Shown here: positions 8,299-17,802 of the stretch, piece after piece
Numbering within the stretch: the first letter of the stretch is position 1
Layout: every line of letters begins with the position of its first letter
NCBI RefSeq assembly: GCF_900102135.1
Contig: NZ_FMVJ01000020.1
Coordinates: forward strand, 1 to 37,632
Direction: 5' to 3'
DNA: 37,632 bases
Origin: Microvirga guangxiensis
GTDB taxonomy: Bacteria; Pseudomonadota; Alphaproteobacteria; Rhizobiales; Beijerinckiaceae
Notes under the pieces: model-generated
Database searches by the model: none
Told to the model about the DNA's origin: nothing
The model's input: the letters and a program-made list of their open reading frames with translations, nothing else
Made by a program: the position numbers and the translations under genes

Positions 8299-8316
8299 CA
8301 TTTCTGGAACAGGGGA

Positions 8317-9039
8317 TCAGCCCTCTGCGCTCGCCGACTGATCGGCGCGGGCGAAAGTTTCGTCGAACGAATAGCCTGCCCCACGCACCGTGCGGATCGG
8401 ATCGGCCATCTTCGGGAGATTGATGGCCTTGCGCAGGCGGCCCACATGCACGTCTACCGTGCGTTCGTCGATATAGACGTCATGACCCCAGACGGCATTG
8501 AGCAGATGCTCGCGCGAAAAGACCCGGCCTGGGCTCTGCATGAGAAATTCGAGCAGGCGGAATTCTGTAGGGCCCAGATGCAGGTCCTTGCCGGCCCGGC
8601 GCACGCGATGAGTCTCGCGGTCGAGCTCCATATCTCCTGCCCGCAGCAACGTTGCAATATGCGCGGGTTTCGTGCGGCGGAGCAACGCCCGTACGCGGGC
8701 CAGCAGCTCCGGCACGGAAAAGGGCTTTACGATGTAATCGTCAGCGCCCGTGGAAAGGCCTCGAATACGGTCGCCCTCCTCACCTCGAGCCGTGAGCATA
8801 ATCACCGGCAGACGCTCCGTCTCCGGGCGCACGCGGATGCGGCGGCAGAGTTCGATACCGGAGAGGCCCGGCAGCATCCAGTCGAGCAGAACGATATCCG
8901 GCACCTGCTCGCGCAAACGGATCTCGGCCTCGTCCCCGCGAGAGACGCTGTCCACCTCGTAGCCTTCAGCCTCAAGGTTGTAGCGCAGGAGCAGCGTTAG
9001 GGGCTCCTCGTCTTCCACGATCAGAACGCGAGGTCCCAT
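8317..9039 (-). CDS. phoB: Phosphate regulon response regulator PhoB
   Basis: The 240-residue OmpR-family regulator activates phosphate-starvation genes by binding Pho boxes. The receiver domain has acidic residues at 10-12, phosphoacceptor D53 in LLDWMLPG, and KPFS around K105. The winged-helix domain (about 135-230) includes TEFRLLEFLM, ERTVDVHVGRLRKA and VRGAGYSF. It is the last gene of the pst-pho block, 2 bases after the phoU stop. Its ribosome-binding GGGAG lies inside the end of phoU. Confidence 0.95.
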   Translation of the reverse strand: MGPRVLIVEDEEPLTLLLRYNLEAEGYEVDSVSRGDEAEIRLREQVPDIVLLDWMLPGLSGIELCRRIRVRPETERLPVIMLTARGEEGDRIRGLSTGADDYIVKPFSVPELLARVRALLRRTKPAHIATLLRAGDMELDRETHRVRRAGKDLHLGPTEFRLLEFLMQSPGRVFSREHLLNAVWGHDVYIDERTVDVHVGRLRKAINLPKMADPIRTVRGAGYSFDETFARADQSASAEG

Positions 9040-9041
9040 CC

Positions 9042-9755
9042 TCAGGCTCCCGCCTCGACGCCGGTATCGATGGACCGGTCATTCTTGGGCCGGTCGATGG
9101 CGAGCGTTTCTCCCGTCACGAGATAATGCACCGTCTCCGCGATATTGGTGGTGTGGTCGCCGATGCGTTCGATGTTCTTGGCACAGAACAGGAGATGCGT
9201 GCAGAACGAGATGTTACGCGGGTCTTCCATCATGTAGGTCAGAAGCTCGCGGAAGAGCGAGGTGTAGAGAGCGTCAATGGCCCCGTCGCGTTTCCAGACA
9301 TCCAGCGCTTTCGCCGTATCCTGCTGCGCATAGGCATCGAGCACATCCTTGAGTTGGCCCAGCACGAGATCGTTCATGTGCCGCAGACCGACCACGATCT
9401 TCTGCGGCTGGAAATCCGCCCCGATGGCGACCGCCCGCTTGGCGATGTTCTTCGCGAGATCGCCAATGCGTTCCACATCGCCGGAAATGCGGATCGCGGA
9501 AATGGTCTCACGCAAGTCGACAGCCAGAGGCTGGCGACGGGCAATGGTGAGGATCGCGTTCTCCTCCACTTCCCGCTGCAATACGTCCAGGCGTTTATCA
9601 GAAGCAATGACGGTTTGTGCCAGGGCCGTGTCGTGCCGGGCAAGCGCCTGGATCGCATCGACCAGCATTTTCTCGGCGATACCACCCATCTCGGAAATGC
9701 GCTGGCGCAGAGCCTGCAGGTCGTTGTCATAGGAACTGACGATGTGCTCCGCCAT
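9042..9755 (-). CDS. phoU: Phosphate signalling protein PhoU
   Basis: The 237-residue, all-helical cytoplasmic protein connects the Pst transporter to the PhoR kinase and restrains it when phosphate is plentiful. Two PhoU repeats are visible. The first is around RISEMGGIAEKMLVDAIQAL, and the metal-binding segments ISGDVERIGDLAKNIAKRA and CAKNIERIGDHTTNIAE follow near 80-98 and 190-206. The frame extends to 9773, but the ATG at 9755 begins MAEHIVSSYD and has GGGAGG six bases upstream. Confidence 0.95.
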   Translation of the reverse strand: MAEHIVSSYDNDLQALRQRISEMGGIAEKMLVDAIQALARHDTALAQTVIASDKRLDVLQREVEENAILTIARRQPLAVDLRETISAIRISGDVERIGDLAKNIAKRAVAIGADFQPQKIVVGLRHMNDLVLGQLKDVLDAYAQQDTAKALDVWKRDGAIDALYTSLFRELLTYMMEDPRNISFCTHLLFCAKNIERIGDHTTNIAETVHYLVTGETLAIDRPKNDRSIDTGVEAGA

Positions 9756-9781
9756 CGGAGGCCTCCCTTGCACCGCTTCGA

Positions 9782-10600
9782 TCAGCCGAAGCGGCCCGTG
9801 ATATAGTCTTGGGTCTGTTTCTTGGACGGGTTCATGAACATCTTGGTGGTCGGTCCGAACTCCACGAGCTCACCCAGATACATGAAAGCCGTGAACTGCG
9901 AGATGCGTGCCGCCTGCTGCATGTTGTGGGTGACGATGACGATGGTGAACTCGGAGCGAAGCTGCTCGATCAATTCCTCGATCTTGCCGGTGGAGATCGG
10001 ATCGAGCGCAGAGGTAGGCTCGTCGAGCAGGATCACTTCGGGGCGCTGCGCGATGGTGCGCGCGATGCACAGGCGCTGCTGCTGACCGCCGGAGAGACCC
10101 ATGCCGGATTGGCGCAGCTTGTCCTTCACCTCGTCCCACAAGGCCGCCTTGCGGAGAGCTTCCTCCACACGGCCGTCAAGTTCGCTCTTGGGGAGCTTCT
10201 CGTAGAGGCGGATGCCGAAAGAGATGTTGTCGTAGATCGACATCGGGAACGGCGTCGGCTTCTGGAACACCATACCGACACGTGCGCGCAGCTCGTTCAC
10301 ATCGATGGACGGCGACAGCACGTTCTGGCCATCGAGCAGGATCTGCCCATCCGCACGCTGCTCCGGATAAAGGCTGTAGATGCGGTTGAAGGTGCGCAAC
10401 AGCGTCGACTTTCCACACCCGGACGGGCCGATGAGAGCGGTCACCTGCCGGTCGTAGAAATCGAGGGATATGTCCTTCAGGCTGCGAAAATCCCCGTAAT
10501 AGAAATTGAGATTCCGCACGGCAATGCGAACGGGCACACCCGTGTCGGCCGCAGCCGTTTTGCCAATGGCGCTGCTTGCGGAGACGGCAATCGAACTCAT
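9782..10600 (-). CDS. pstB: Phosphate ABC transporter ATP-binding protein
   Basis: The 272-residue ATPase powers phosphate import through PstCA. Walker A is GPSGCGKST near 57-65, the signature LSGGQQQR follows, Walker B is [13 protein letters not shown], and the H-loop is VTHNMQQA. PstB-type features include [14 protein letters not shown]. About 20 extra N-terminal residues before [15 protein letters not shown] are alanine- and serine-rich, a common variable tail. Its ATG overlaps the pstA stop as ATGA. Confidence 0.96.
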   Translation of the reverse strand: MSSIAVSASSAIGKTAAADTGVPVRIAVRNLNFYYGDFRSLKDISLDFYDRQVTALIGPSGCGKSTLLRTFNRIYSLYPEQRADGQILLDGQNVLSPSIDVNELRARVGMVFQKPTPFPMSIYDNISFGIRLYEKLPKSELDGRVEEALRKAALWDEVKDKLRQSGMGLSGGQQQRLCIARTIAQRPEVILLDEPTSALDPISTGKIEELIEQLRSEFTIVIVTHNMQQAARISQFTAFMYLGELVEFGPTTKMFMNPSKKQTQDYITGRFG

Positions 10601-11490
10601 CGGACTTTATCCTTCCTCAGGAGCAGGCGCGCGACAACGGACAGCGCCAGGATCGACAGGGTGATGATAAGAGCTCCGGCCCAGGCGAGCTCACGCCAGT
10701 TCTCATAAGGCGAGAGCGCAAACTGGTAGATCATGACCGGCAGGTTCGCGACGCCGCCCATGAGGTTGGCATTGAACCAGAAATTGTTGTTGAGCGCCGT
10801 GAACAGAAGCGGCGCTGTTTCGCCTGCGATGCGCGCCGTCGCCAGCAGAACGCCGGTGACCATGCCTGCGCGTGCGGCCTTCCAGCTGATCTTGATGATC
10901 ACGGTCGACATGGGCGCGCCAAGGGCTGCGCCCGCTTCGCGCAGCGAACCCGGCACAAGCCGCAGCATGTCCTCGGTGGTGCGCACGATAACGGGAACCG
11001 CAATGATTGCGAGCGCCACGCCGCCGGCCCAACCGGAATAGCCGCCCATGGGCTGGACCATCAGCATGTAGACGAACAGACCGATGAGAATGCTCGGGGC
11101 CGCGAGCAGAATGTCGTTCACGAAGCGGATGACCTCGGCGAGTTTCGAGCTCTTGCCGTACTCGGCGAGATACGTTCCCGCGAGGACGCCGATGGGTGTG
11201 GCGACGACGATGCCGAGGAAGGTCAGGATGAGGCTTCCGACGAGCGCGTTGGCGATGCCGCCGCCGGTCGAGCCTGGTCCAGGGGTCGTCTGCGTAAAAA
11301 CATCCGCCGACAATCCGCCGATCCCCTCGACGAGCAGCATCAGAAGAATCCAACCGAGAACCGCAGCGCCGATGAGCGTAAAGAGCGTGCAGATCACCTT
11401 CAGCGCCTGGTCGGCGATGTAGCGGCTTCGGCGCACGCGTCCCCAGGGAGCGGGAGCCTCGGCCATGGTCTTGTGCAGGGCGGTATCCAT
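10597..11490 (-). CDS. pstA: Phosphate ABC transporter permease PstA
   Basis: The 297-residue inner-membrane permease forms the phosphate channel with PstC. About six hydrophobic helices are visible, starting with [21 protein letters not shown] near 33. The cytoplasmic coupling loop reads [30 protein letters not shown], followed by [15 protein letters not shown]. The ATG at 11490 has GAGG five bases upstream. It lies 9 bases after the pstC stop and overlaps pstB, so the permease and ATPase genes are tightly linked. Confidence 0.95.
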   Translation of the reverse strand: MDTALHKTMAEAPAPWGRVRRSRYIADQALKVICTLFTLIGAAVLGWILLMLLVEGIGGLSADVFTQTTPGPGSTGGGIANALVGSLILTFLGIVVATPIGVLAGTYLAEYGKSSKLAEVIRFVNDILLAAPSILIGLFVYMLMVQPMGGYSGWAGGVALAIIAVPVIVRTTEDMLRLVPGSLREAGAALGAPMSTVIIKISWKAARAGMVTGVLLATARIAGETAPLLFTALNNNFWFNANLMGGVANLPVMIYQFALSPYENWRELAWAGALIITLSILALSVVARLLLRKDKVR

Positions 11491-11499
11491 TGCAGCCTC

Positions 11500-12474
11500 T
11501 TAAGCCGTCTTGACGCGTGAAATCAGAAGCCGGGCCAGAACCAGCACCACGAACGTGACCAGGAACAGGATGCAGCCCAGCGCCATGAGCGCGTTGAGCT
11601 GAAGCCCGATGGCCTCGTTGAACTCGTTGGCAATGCGCGAGGCGATGGTCGAGCCCGGATCGAAGATCGAACCGGACAGCCGATTGGCATTGCCGATGAC
11701 GAAGGTCACTGCCATGGTCTCGCCGAGCGCGCGCCCGAGTCCCAGCATGATTGCGCCGATGATGCTGACGCCCGCTTGCGGCAGAAGCACGTTGCGCACA
11801 ACCTCCCACGTCGTGCAGCCGATGCCGTAGGCGCTCTCGCGCAGCACAGACGGAATCTGGTCGAGAATGTCGCGTGTGATCGAGGCAATGAACGGGATGA
11901 TCATGAAGGACAGGATGATACCCGCTGTCAGAACGCCAACGCCGGAGGGTGTGCGTGCATACAGAATGGTGCCGACGATCGGCATGCCTTCCACGACGCT
12001 GGAAACCGGAACCTGAATGTATTGCGCAAAAAGCGGCGCGAAGACGAAGAGGCCCCACATGCCGTAGATGATGCTGGGCACGGCGGCGAGCAGTTCGATG
12101 ACCGTCGCGACGGGACGCTTGAGCCAGGGTGGGCAGAACTGCGTGAGAAAAATCGCGATGCCGAGCGAGAGCGGAACGCCGATGACGAGAGCGATCAGAG
12201 CCGTCGACAGGGTTCCGACAATCGCAACCCAGGCTCCGTACTGATCTTCGTTCACGTTCCAGACGCTTGAGGTGATGAAGCCGAATCCGAACTCGCGGAA
12301 GGCAGGCCACCCGCCGTAGATCATGGCTCCGATAATCCCTGCCAGGACGAGCAGCACCAGAAGGGCAGAGCCGAGACTTGCCCAGCGAAAGAGCCTATCG
12401 AAATTGGGTTGGGTGGACCGGCGAACGGAACTGGTCATGCGCGAAACGACACGTTCTTGCGAGAGGGCTACCAT
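11500..12474 (-). CDS. pstC: Phosphate ABC transporter permease PstC
   Basis: The 324-residue permease partners PstA. The first helix is LGSALLVLLVLAGIIGAMIYG. A large periplasmic segment with SSVWNVNEDQYGAW follows, and the coupling loop is RESAYGIGCTTWEVVRNVLLPQA, ending in GRALGETMAVTFVIGN. The frame opens with a GTG at 12486, but the ATG at 12474 is used because GGATCGG lies just upstream. A further ATG at 12438 is possible. It lies 33 bases after pstS. Confidence 0.93.
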   Translation of the reverse strand: MVALSQERVVSRMTSSVRRSTQPNFDRLFRWASLGSALLVLLVLAGIIGAMIYGGWPAFREFGFGFITSSVWNVNEDQYGAWVAIVGTLSTALIALVIGVPLSLGIAIFLTQFCPPWLKRPVATVIELLAAVPSIIYGMWGLFVFAPLFAQYIQVPVSSVVEGMPIVGTILYARTPSGVGVLTAGIILSFMIIPFIASITRDILDQIPSVLRESAYGIGCTTWEVVRNVLLPQAGVSIIGAIMLGLGRALGETMAVTFVIGNANRLSGSIFDPGSTIASRIANEFNEAIGLQLNALMALGCILFLVTFVVLVLARLLISRVKTA

Positions 12475-12507
12475 TCGCCGATCCACTTGAGTTTCAAAGG
12501 GTCCGTA

Positions 12508-13551
12508 TCACTGCGTGAAGACAGGCTGACCCGAAGCGTTCTTGATCTCGCTCTTCCAGGTCGCGCGAACTTGGTCTTTCAGCTGAGCCGGGAGCGGAAC
12601 GTAGTCGAGCTCAATGGCCATCTGGTCACCGTTCTTGAAGGACCAGTCGAAGAACTTCAGGGCTTCGGCCACCTGCTCCGGCTTCTCGGGGTTCTTGGGA
12701 ACGAGAATGAAGGTCGGAGCCGTGATCGGCCAAGCCTCATCGCCGGCCTGGTTCGTCAGGGAGATGCCGTAACCGGGAGCGGACTTCCAATCAGCGTTGG
12801 CTGCGGCGGCCTGGAAGGTCTTGGCATCCGGCGAGACGAACTTGCCGTTCTTGTTCTGGAGCTGCGCGAAAGGAATGTTGTTCTGCTTGGCGTAGGCATA
12901 TTCCACGTAGCCGATGGAGTTTGGCACCTGCTTCACGAGAGCTGCGACGCCCTCATTGCCCTTGCCGCCCTGGCCGACAGGCCATTGTACGGAAGAACCT
13001 GTGCCCGGCCCGCTCTTCCAGCCTTCCGAAACCTGAGACAGGTAGGTGGTGAAGACGCTGGTGGTGCCCGATCCGTCGGAGCGATAGACCGGAGTGATCG
13101 ATGCGTCGGGAAGGGTCACACCCTGGTTGAGCTGGGCGATCTTAGCGTCGTTCCACTTGGCGATCTTGCCGTTGAAGATGTCGGCGAGAACCTCGCCCGT
13201 CAGCTTCAGCTGGCCTGCGGTCACACCTTGCAGGTTATAGACCGCAACCACGCCGCCCATCACGGCCGGGAACTGAACGAAACCGTCCTTCTGCAGATCC
13301 TCGCCCTTCATGGGGGCATCGGTCGCACCGAAATCCACGGTCTTGGCGCGGATCTGACGGATGCCACCGCTGGAGCCGATGGATTGGTAGTTCATGCGGT
13401 TGCCGGTTTCCTTGTTATAGGCCTCGGCCCACTTGGCGTAGATCGGGAAGGGGAAAGTCGCGCCTGCACCGGTGATGTCGGCAGCGGACGCCGGGGTCGT
13501 GAGGCTCGCAACGGCAAGGCCGGCCGCAACGGCGAAGGACATGATCTTCAC
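12508..13551 (-). CDS. pstS: Periplasmic phosphate-binding protein PstS
   Basis: The 347-residue phosphate-binding protein delivers phosphate to PstCA. A Sec signal peptide covers about residues 1-23, with AVAAGLAVASLTTPASA before the predicted cut. The mature N-terminus DITGAGATFPFPIYAKWAEAY is diagnostic, and IGSSGGIRQI and RSDGSGTT supply the ligand-binding loops. The start is GTG at 13551, with AGGGAG eight bases upstream. It is the first gene after the Pho box and is probably the most strongly induced gene of the block. Confidence 0.96.
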   Translation of the reverse strand: MKIMSFAVAAGLAVASLTTPASAADITGAGATFPFPIYAKWAEAYNKETGNRMNYQSIGSSGGIRQIRAKTVDFGATDAPMKGEDLQKDGFVQFPAVMGGVVAVYNLQGVTAGQLKLTGEVLADIFNGKIAKWNDAKIAQLNQGVTLPDASITPVYRSDGSGTTSVFTTYLSQVSEGWKSGPGTGSSVQWPVGQGGKGNEGVAALVKQVPNSIGYVEYAYAKQNNIPFAQLQNKNGKFVSPDAKTFQAAAANADWKSAPGYGISLTNQAGDEAWPITAPTFILVPKNPEKPEQVAEALKFFDWSFKNGDQMAIELDYVPLPAQLKDQVRATWKSEIKNASGQPVFTQ

Positions 13552-13646
13552 GGTAAATCTCCCTGTTCATACAAGCGCGGCGGATGGCTCGATGACCTGC
13601 TCCGGGCCGCGCGAGTGGACAGCTAGGCCCGGCGCATGTCGCCTCT

Positions 13647-13675
13647 ACGACAGTTGGATGACAAATAAATGACAG
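13647..13675 (-). promoter_or_regulatory. Triple Pho box upstream of pstS
   Basis: On the minus strand three 7-base units, CTGTCAT, TTGTCAT and CTGTCGT, are separated by two 4-base spacers, giving an exact 11-base period. This matches the PhoB-binding direct repeat (CTGTCAT, 4-base spacer, CTGTCAT). Two adjacent units make one Pho box, and the third would allow an extra PhoB dimer contact. It lies about 96 bases upstream of the pstS start, so phosphate starvation should induce pstSCAB-phoU-phoB from here independently of phoR. Confidence 0.85.
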
Positions 13676-13713
13676 CCCGAAAGGATCCTACGGCAAAGGC
13701 TTGAAATCCGGCC

Positions 13714-15012
13714 TTATTTACCAGCTGGGGCCTCAGGAAGTCTGACCGTGAACCGAGCGCCTTGCCCAGGTTCGCTCTGAATCTCGAGCTGGCCGCGATG
13801 ACGGTTGACGATGTGCTTTACGATCGCAAGACCCAATCCTGTTCCGCCTTTATCGCGGCTTTGGGCAACGTCCACACGATAGAACCGCTCCGTGAGACGC
13901 GGCAAGTGCTCCGGCGCAATGCCTGGGCCGTAATCCTGGATGGAAAGGATTACATGTCGGCCGGTCTCGCCTTCGATGCTTTCGAGCCCAACATCGACAA
14001 CTTTGCCGCTTTCTCCATATTTCACGGCATTCTCGATCAGGTTCTCAATCACACGCAGAAGCTCGTCCCGGTCACCGAAGACATGAACAGGGTGCGGCGG
14101 CAGCATTGTGCGGATCGTCACGCCCTTCTCCCTCGCCGCCGGAGAAAACGTGTCGACCATGGGTGGGATGAGAGAGCCAAGATCAACTTTGTGCGTGGGG
14201 GAAACGTGGGCCCGCATCTCGATGCGCGAGAGCGACAGGAGATCGTCGATCAGACGCTTCATGCGCTGGGCTTGAACGCGCATGATCTCAAGGAACCGCT
14301 CGCGCGCCTTGGAATCGTCGCGGGCCGGCCCCTGGAGGGTTTCGACGAACCCCAGAAGCGAGGCCAGAGGCGTGCGAAGCTCGTGGCTTGCATTGGCCAC
14401 GAAATCCGCCCTCATCGCCTCGAGACGCCTCGCCTCGGTGAGATCGCGAAAGAACAGAACGACGCCCGATTGAACACCGACGCTCAAGCCCTCGGCCTGT
14501 AGAGGCCCGATATGCACCTCGAATGTCCGCTCTGTAGGCACTCGCTCGGAATACTCGATACGAAGCGGGGCTCCCGTTTCCAGCACCTCCTCGATGCCAT
14601 CGAGCACATCGGGACTGCGGAGAGCGAAAGACAGGGGATGGCTGACCTTCAACCCCGGAAGGAGCAGATGGGCAGCCTTGTTCGCCTCCAGGACGATCTC
14701 GCGCCGATCTACCAGGATAACGGGATCGGGAATATGAGCCAGGAGAGCCTCGGCCATGTCACTGCGCGCGGAAGGCTTGGGGCGTGGCTGCAGCGCCTCC
14801 CCTAGCCGCTTTCTCTGCGGTCCCGCAGTCACAAGACTGAACATGATGGCGCCAATGACGCCCAAGACGAACCAACCGTCACCATAGCCACGCCAGAGAG
14901 CGACTGCACTCAGCAGCACACTTGCCAGGACCGCTCCCCGAAAAGCTGCCATGCGCAGAAGACCGGCATCGGGGGAGCCGCTCTCCGACCTGTTCTCGCT
15001 GGGATCGGTCAT
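13714..15012 (-). CDS. phoR: Phosphate regulon sensor kinase PhoR
   Basis: The 432-residue inner-membrane histidine kinase phosphorylates PhoB under phosphate limitation. Two hydrophobic segments (about 22-40 and 46-63) form a short membrane anchor with almost no periplasmic loop, as in other PhoR proteins. A PAS domain follows around 85-195. The HisKA motif DFVANASHELRTPLASLLGF has phospho-acceptor H210. The ATPase domain has NLIENAVKYGE, DYGPGIAPEHLPRLTERFYR and GGTGLGLAIVKHIV. It lies upstream of pstS, separated by the Pho box region, and downstream of the membrane protein at 15072. Confidence 0.94.
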   Translation of the reverse strand: MTDPSENRSESGSPDAGLLRMAAFRGAVLASVLLSAVALWRGYGDGWFVLGVIGAIMFSLVTAGPQRKRLGEALQPRPKPSARSDMAEALLAHIPDPVILVDRREIVLEANKAAHLLLPGLKVSHPLSFALRSPDVLDGIEEVLETGAPLRIEYSERVPTERTFEVHIGPLQAEGLSVGVQSGVVLFFRDLTEARRLEAMRADFVANASHELRTPLASLLGFVETLQGPARDDSKARERFLEIMRVQAQRMKRLIDDLLSLSRIEMRAHVSPTHKVDLGSLIPPMVDTFSPAAREKGVTIRTMLPPHPVHVFGDRDELLRVIENLIENAVKYGESGKVVDVGLESIEGETGRHVILSIQDYGPGIAPEHLPRLTERFYRVDVAQSRDKGGTGLGLAIVKHIVNRHRGQLEIQSEPGQGARFTVRLPEAPAGK

Positions 15013-15071
15013 GATGCGCTTTGAGCCTCGGGTGAGTGTGCGCCCGTTTCTACGGTGTGCGCCCTACGAAG

Positions 15072-16130
15072 TCACCTCCCGGCCAAGCTCTCTTCCGCGG
15101 GTTCGTCGTCAGGTTTGAAGGCCGCCCGTGAGGAACGGAGGCGATTGCGGACCTCATAAGCCCCGAGCAGGGCGAGGGCGAGAACGAAGGGCACGAGGTA
15201 GTAGCAAAGGCGGTAGAGCAGGAGCGCACCGAGCACCGGCTCGCGAGGGTAGCTGGACAGGGCTAGAAGGATCGTGGCCTCGAACACCCCCAAGCCCCCG
15301 GGCGCATGGCTCGCTACCCCGAGCATGACGGCAAAGATATAGACCGCCAGGAAGGTCTCGAAGCTCAGGCCGTGCCCGCCGGGCAGCAGGACGAAGAGAA
15401 CGCCCGCTCCCGCACAGACATCGGCGGCACCGATCAGAATCTGCCCGAGGGAGAGACGCAGACCCGGCAATTCAAGCTTCCAGCCTTGAATACGCACGCT
15501 CCGGCGTTTGAGGGAAACCCAGATCAGATACCCCACTACGAAGACGGCTGCGATCAGGCCGATGAGCTGATTGACCCAGATGTGAGTGTAGACAAGGCTT
15601 GCCAGTTCATCCGCTTTGCGGATCAGGCTCCAGGCCAGGACAAGGGCCATGCCAAGCCAGAAGGTCACGCCGGTGATCACCGTCAGGCTTGCCACCCGTC
15701 CCGGGCTGATGCCCTTCGGGGAATAGATCCAGTAGCGGACGGTACCAGCCGTGAGCAGAGGGAAACCCAGGGTGAAACTCACTGCATAGCTGGTGAACGA
15801 GGCCATCGCCGTCGTGAGATAGGAGATTTTCAGCTTGAGCTGCCTGAGAGCAATGGCGTCGTAACAGGTTAGCAGGCTGTAGCTGATGGTCGTGAAGAGG
15901 ATTGCGAGACCGATCTGGCGCATGCTTGCGGCTGTGAATGCCGACTTAAGCTCGTTCACGTCGATTTCGGAAACGATCTGCCAAAGGACGACGAGGGATG
16001 CGCTGAATAGAATTACACTGGCCGCCATGCCGATCCAGGCGAACCGCCGCGACCGGCGCTCCTTGGGATGCAGGGCTTCGGCAGATGCGATGTCCGGCGG
16101 AGCAACCGGATGAGGGCTCATATCGTTCAT
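15072..16130 (-). CDS. MprF-flippase-like (UPF0104/LPG synthase transmembrane) membrane protein
   Basis: The 352-residue protein has about eight hydrophobic helices, for example FAWIGMAASVILFSASLVVLWQI and LIGLIAAVFVVGYLIWV. It carries the family motif HAPGGLGVFEATILLAL near residue 285, typical of the membrane half of MprF and related proteins. It lacks the cytoplasmic aminoacyl-transferase half, so it cannot itself make lysyl-phosphatidylglycerol. A role in moving a lipid or polyisoprenoid across the membrane is a family-based guess. The ATG at 16130 is used. A TTG at 16142 with AAGG upstream and an ATG at 16121 are alternatives. It is 59 bases upstream of phoR on the same strand. Confidence 0.8.
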   Translation of the reverse strand: MNDMSPHPVAPPDIASAEALHPKERRSRRFAWIGMAASVILFSASLVVLWQIVSEIDVNELKSAFTAASMRQIGLAILFTTISYSLLTCYDAIALRQLKLKISYLTTAMASFTSYAVSFTLGFPLLTAGTVRYWIYSPKGISPGRVASLTVITGVTFWLGMALVLAWSLIRKADELASLVYTHIWVNQLIGLIAAVFVVGYLIWVSLKRRSVRIQGWKLELPGLRLSLGQILIGAADVCAGAGVLFVLLPGGHGLSFETFLAVYIFAVMLGVASHAPGGLGVFEATILLALSSYPREPVLGALLLYRLCYYLVPFVLALALLGAYEVRNRLRSSRAAFKPDDEPAEESLAGR

Positions 16131-16324
16131 GAAAGGGTTCAATCAGCCTTGGCGCTGGACGTCTCAAGAGTTCGAGGACAGTCCTGCATCTAGGCGCTCC
16201 AGCCGTGGAGCACCAGACGTGGAGCGATTTCTTAATGCTTTCCCCTCACTGGGGCTACTCTTTCGCTCCTAAAATCACAAATTGACCATGTTTTAGGTTG
16301 TCAGCATCAAAAAGGCCCTCAAGA

Positions 16325-17770
16325 ATGGAGTTCCCATTGGAAGGAGAACAGGCGGCAAGTCGTGCCCCCAGGGAGATCCGCGTGGATTTCAACGCAACGG
16401 AAAACCAATTCGCCGTTCTGGCGGAATCCCTGCCTCAGCTCGTATGGTCAGCACGCTCGGATGGGTCTCATGATTATTTCAACCGCCGCTGGCATGAATT
16501 CACCGGCCTGACCCTGGAGCAATGTGCAGGCGAAGGCTGGCAGCGCACAGTGCATCCCAAGGATCTGCCCGAGGTTCAGGCGCAATGGCGCCGATCCATC
16601 GAGACCGGCGCACCTTATGAATGCGAATATCGGATCCGCAATGCAGCGGGCTGGTATGAATGGGTGCTCAGCCGCGCCATTCCTATCCAGGATCTCTCTG
16701 GCGATACCATGCGCTGGTTCGGAACCAGCACAAATATCGATGCGCAAAAGAAGGCCGAAGAGGCTGTCCGCTCTCTCGAGAGCCGTTATCGCTTGGCTCT
16801 CGAGGCCGCCAATCTCGGCACGTGGCAGATCGATCTGCAGAAGAACGAGATCCTGTGGGATGAGGGAGCTTGCGCGCTTTATCGCATTCCTCACGAAGGA
16901 TCGTTCAGCCTGCCCTTCGATCAGGTGATCGCCATGGTCCACCCCGATGATCGGGAGGCCCTGCAGGCGCGCATCGCCAAAGCCTGCGATCCGCAATCCG
17001 ACGGTCATTACGAAAGCGAGTACCGGGCGATCCTGCCCGATAAGACGCTTCGCTGGTTCCGCTCGGTCGGGCAAGCGGTGTTCGCCGACGGAGAAAGGCC
17101 TCACGCCGTGACGCTTTCCGGCGTAGTGAGCGACATCACCGACAGGCATGCCTTCGAGGAGGCGCAGCAACTGCTGACACGTGAGCTGAACCACCGCGTG
17201 AAAAATCTCTTCGCCATCGCCAACGGCATGGTCTCGATGACGGCGCGCACCGCCAAGGACCCCAAGGAGATGGCAACTGCGCTTCGTGGCCGTTTGAGCG
17301 CTCTTTCGCGCGCTCATGAGCTCGTGCAGCCTGCTGCTGCCATGATGCATGGGTCGGGTGCGGACGTCGAGCTCGCCCGCTTGTGTGAGGCCGTGCTTGA
17401 ACCCTATCGCCAGAGCGGCACGGACAGGGTCGCCATCGAGGGGCCGAGCGTGCGCATAGGGTCCACCACCACCACGAGCCTTGCTCTCGTTCTTCATGAG
17501 CTGGCCACCAACGCCGCCAAATATGGAAGTTTGTCGATTCCTGAAGGACACCTGTCCATCCAATGGACGATCCATGACGGGACGGTCGATCTTCTGTGGA
17601 CGGAAAGAGACGGGCCTCCCGTGGAAAGCGCACCGGACTTCCAGGGCTTCGGCACGCAGCTCTCCCAAAGAAGCATCGCCGGCCAGCTTGGTGGCACGCT
17701 GGAGCAGGAGTGGTTGTCAGAGGGCCTGCGTGTCCACATGACCCTGCCTCTCAGCCGCCTCACAGGCTAA
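16325..17770 (+). CDS. Soluble PAS-PAS HWE-family histidine kinase
   Basis: The 481-residue protein has no membrane segment, so it should sense inside the cell. Two PAS/PAC units are visible: about 28-142 (NQFAVLAESLPQLVWSA to WFGTSTNIDAQ) and about 151-275 (YRLALEAANLGTWQID to GVVSDITDR). The kinase core has RELNHRVKNLFAIANGMV with phospho-acceptor H290. The ATPase box HELATNAAKYGS and the later LLWTERDG carry the His and Trp-x-Glu residues that name the HWE family. The ATG at 16325 is preferred because AAGG lies ten bases upstream. A TTG at 16298 extends the frame. No response regulator or PhyR-NepR-EcfG gene is adjacent, so its partner is unknown. HWE kinases often feed the general stress response. 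Confidence 0.9.
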   Translation: MEFPLEGEQAASRAPREIRVDFNATENQFAVLAESLPQLVWSARSDGSHDYFNRRWHEFTGLTLEQCAGEGWQRTVHPKDLPEVQAQWRRSIETGAPYECEYRIRNAAGWYEWVLSRAIPIQDLSGDTMRWFGTSTNIDAQKKAEEAVRSLESRYRLALEAANLGTWQIDLQKNEILWDEGACALYRIPHEGSFSLPFDQVIAMVHPDDREALQARIAKACDPQSDGHYESEYRAILPDKTLRWFRSVGQAVFADGERPHAVTLSGVVSDITDRHAFEEAQQLLTRELNHRVKNLFAIANGMVSMTARTAKDPKEMATALRGRLSALSRAHELVQPAAAMMHGSGADVELARLCEAVLEPYRQSGTDRVAIEGPSVRIGSTTTTSLALVLHELATNAAKYGSLSIPEGHLSIQWTIHDGTVDLLWTERDGPPVESAPDFQGFGTQLSQRSIAGQLGGTLEQEWLSEGLRVHMTLPLSRLTG

Positions 17771-17802
17771 CGGCTCTCAGGTTCGCATTCCTGGAAACGC
17801 AT

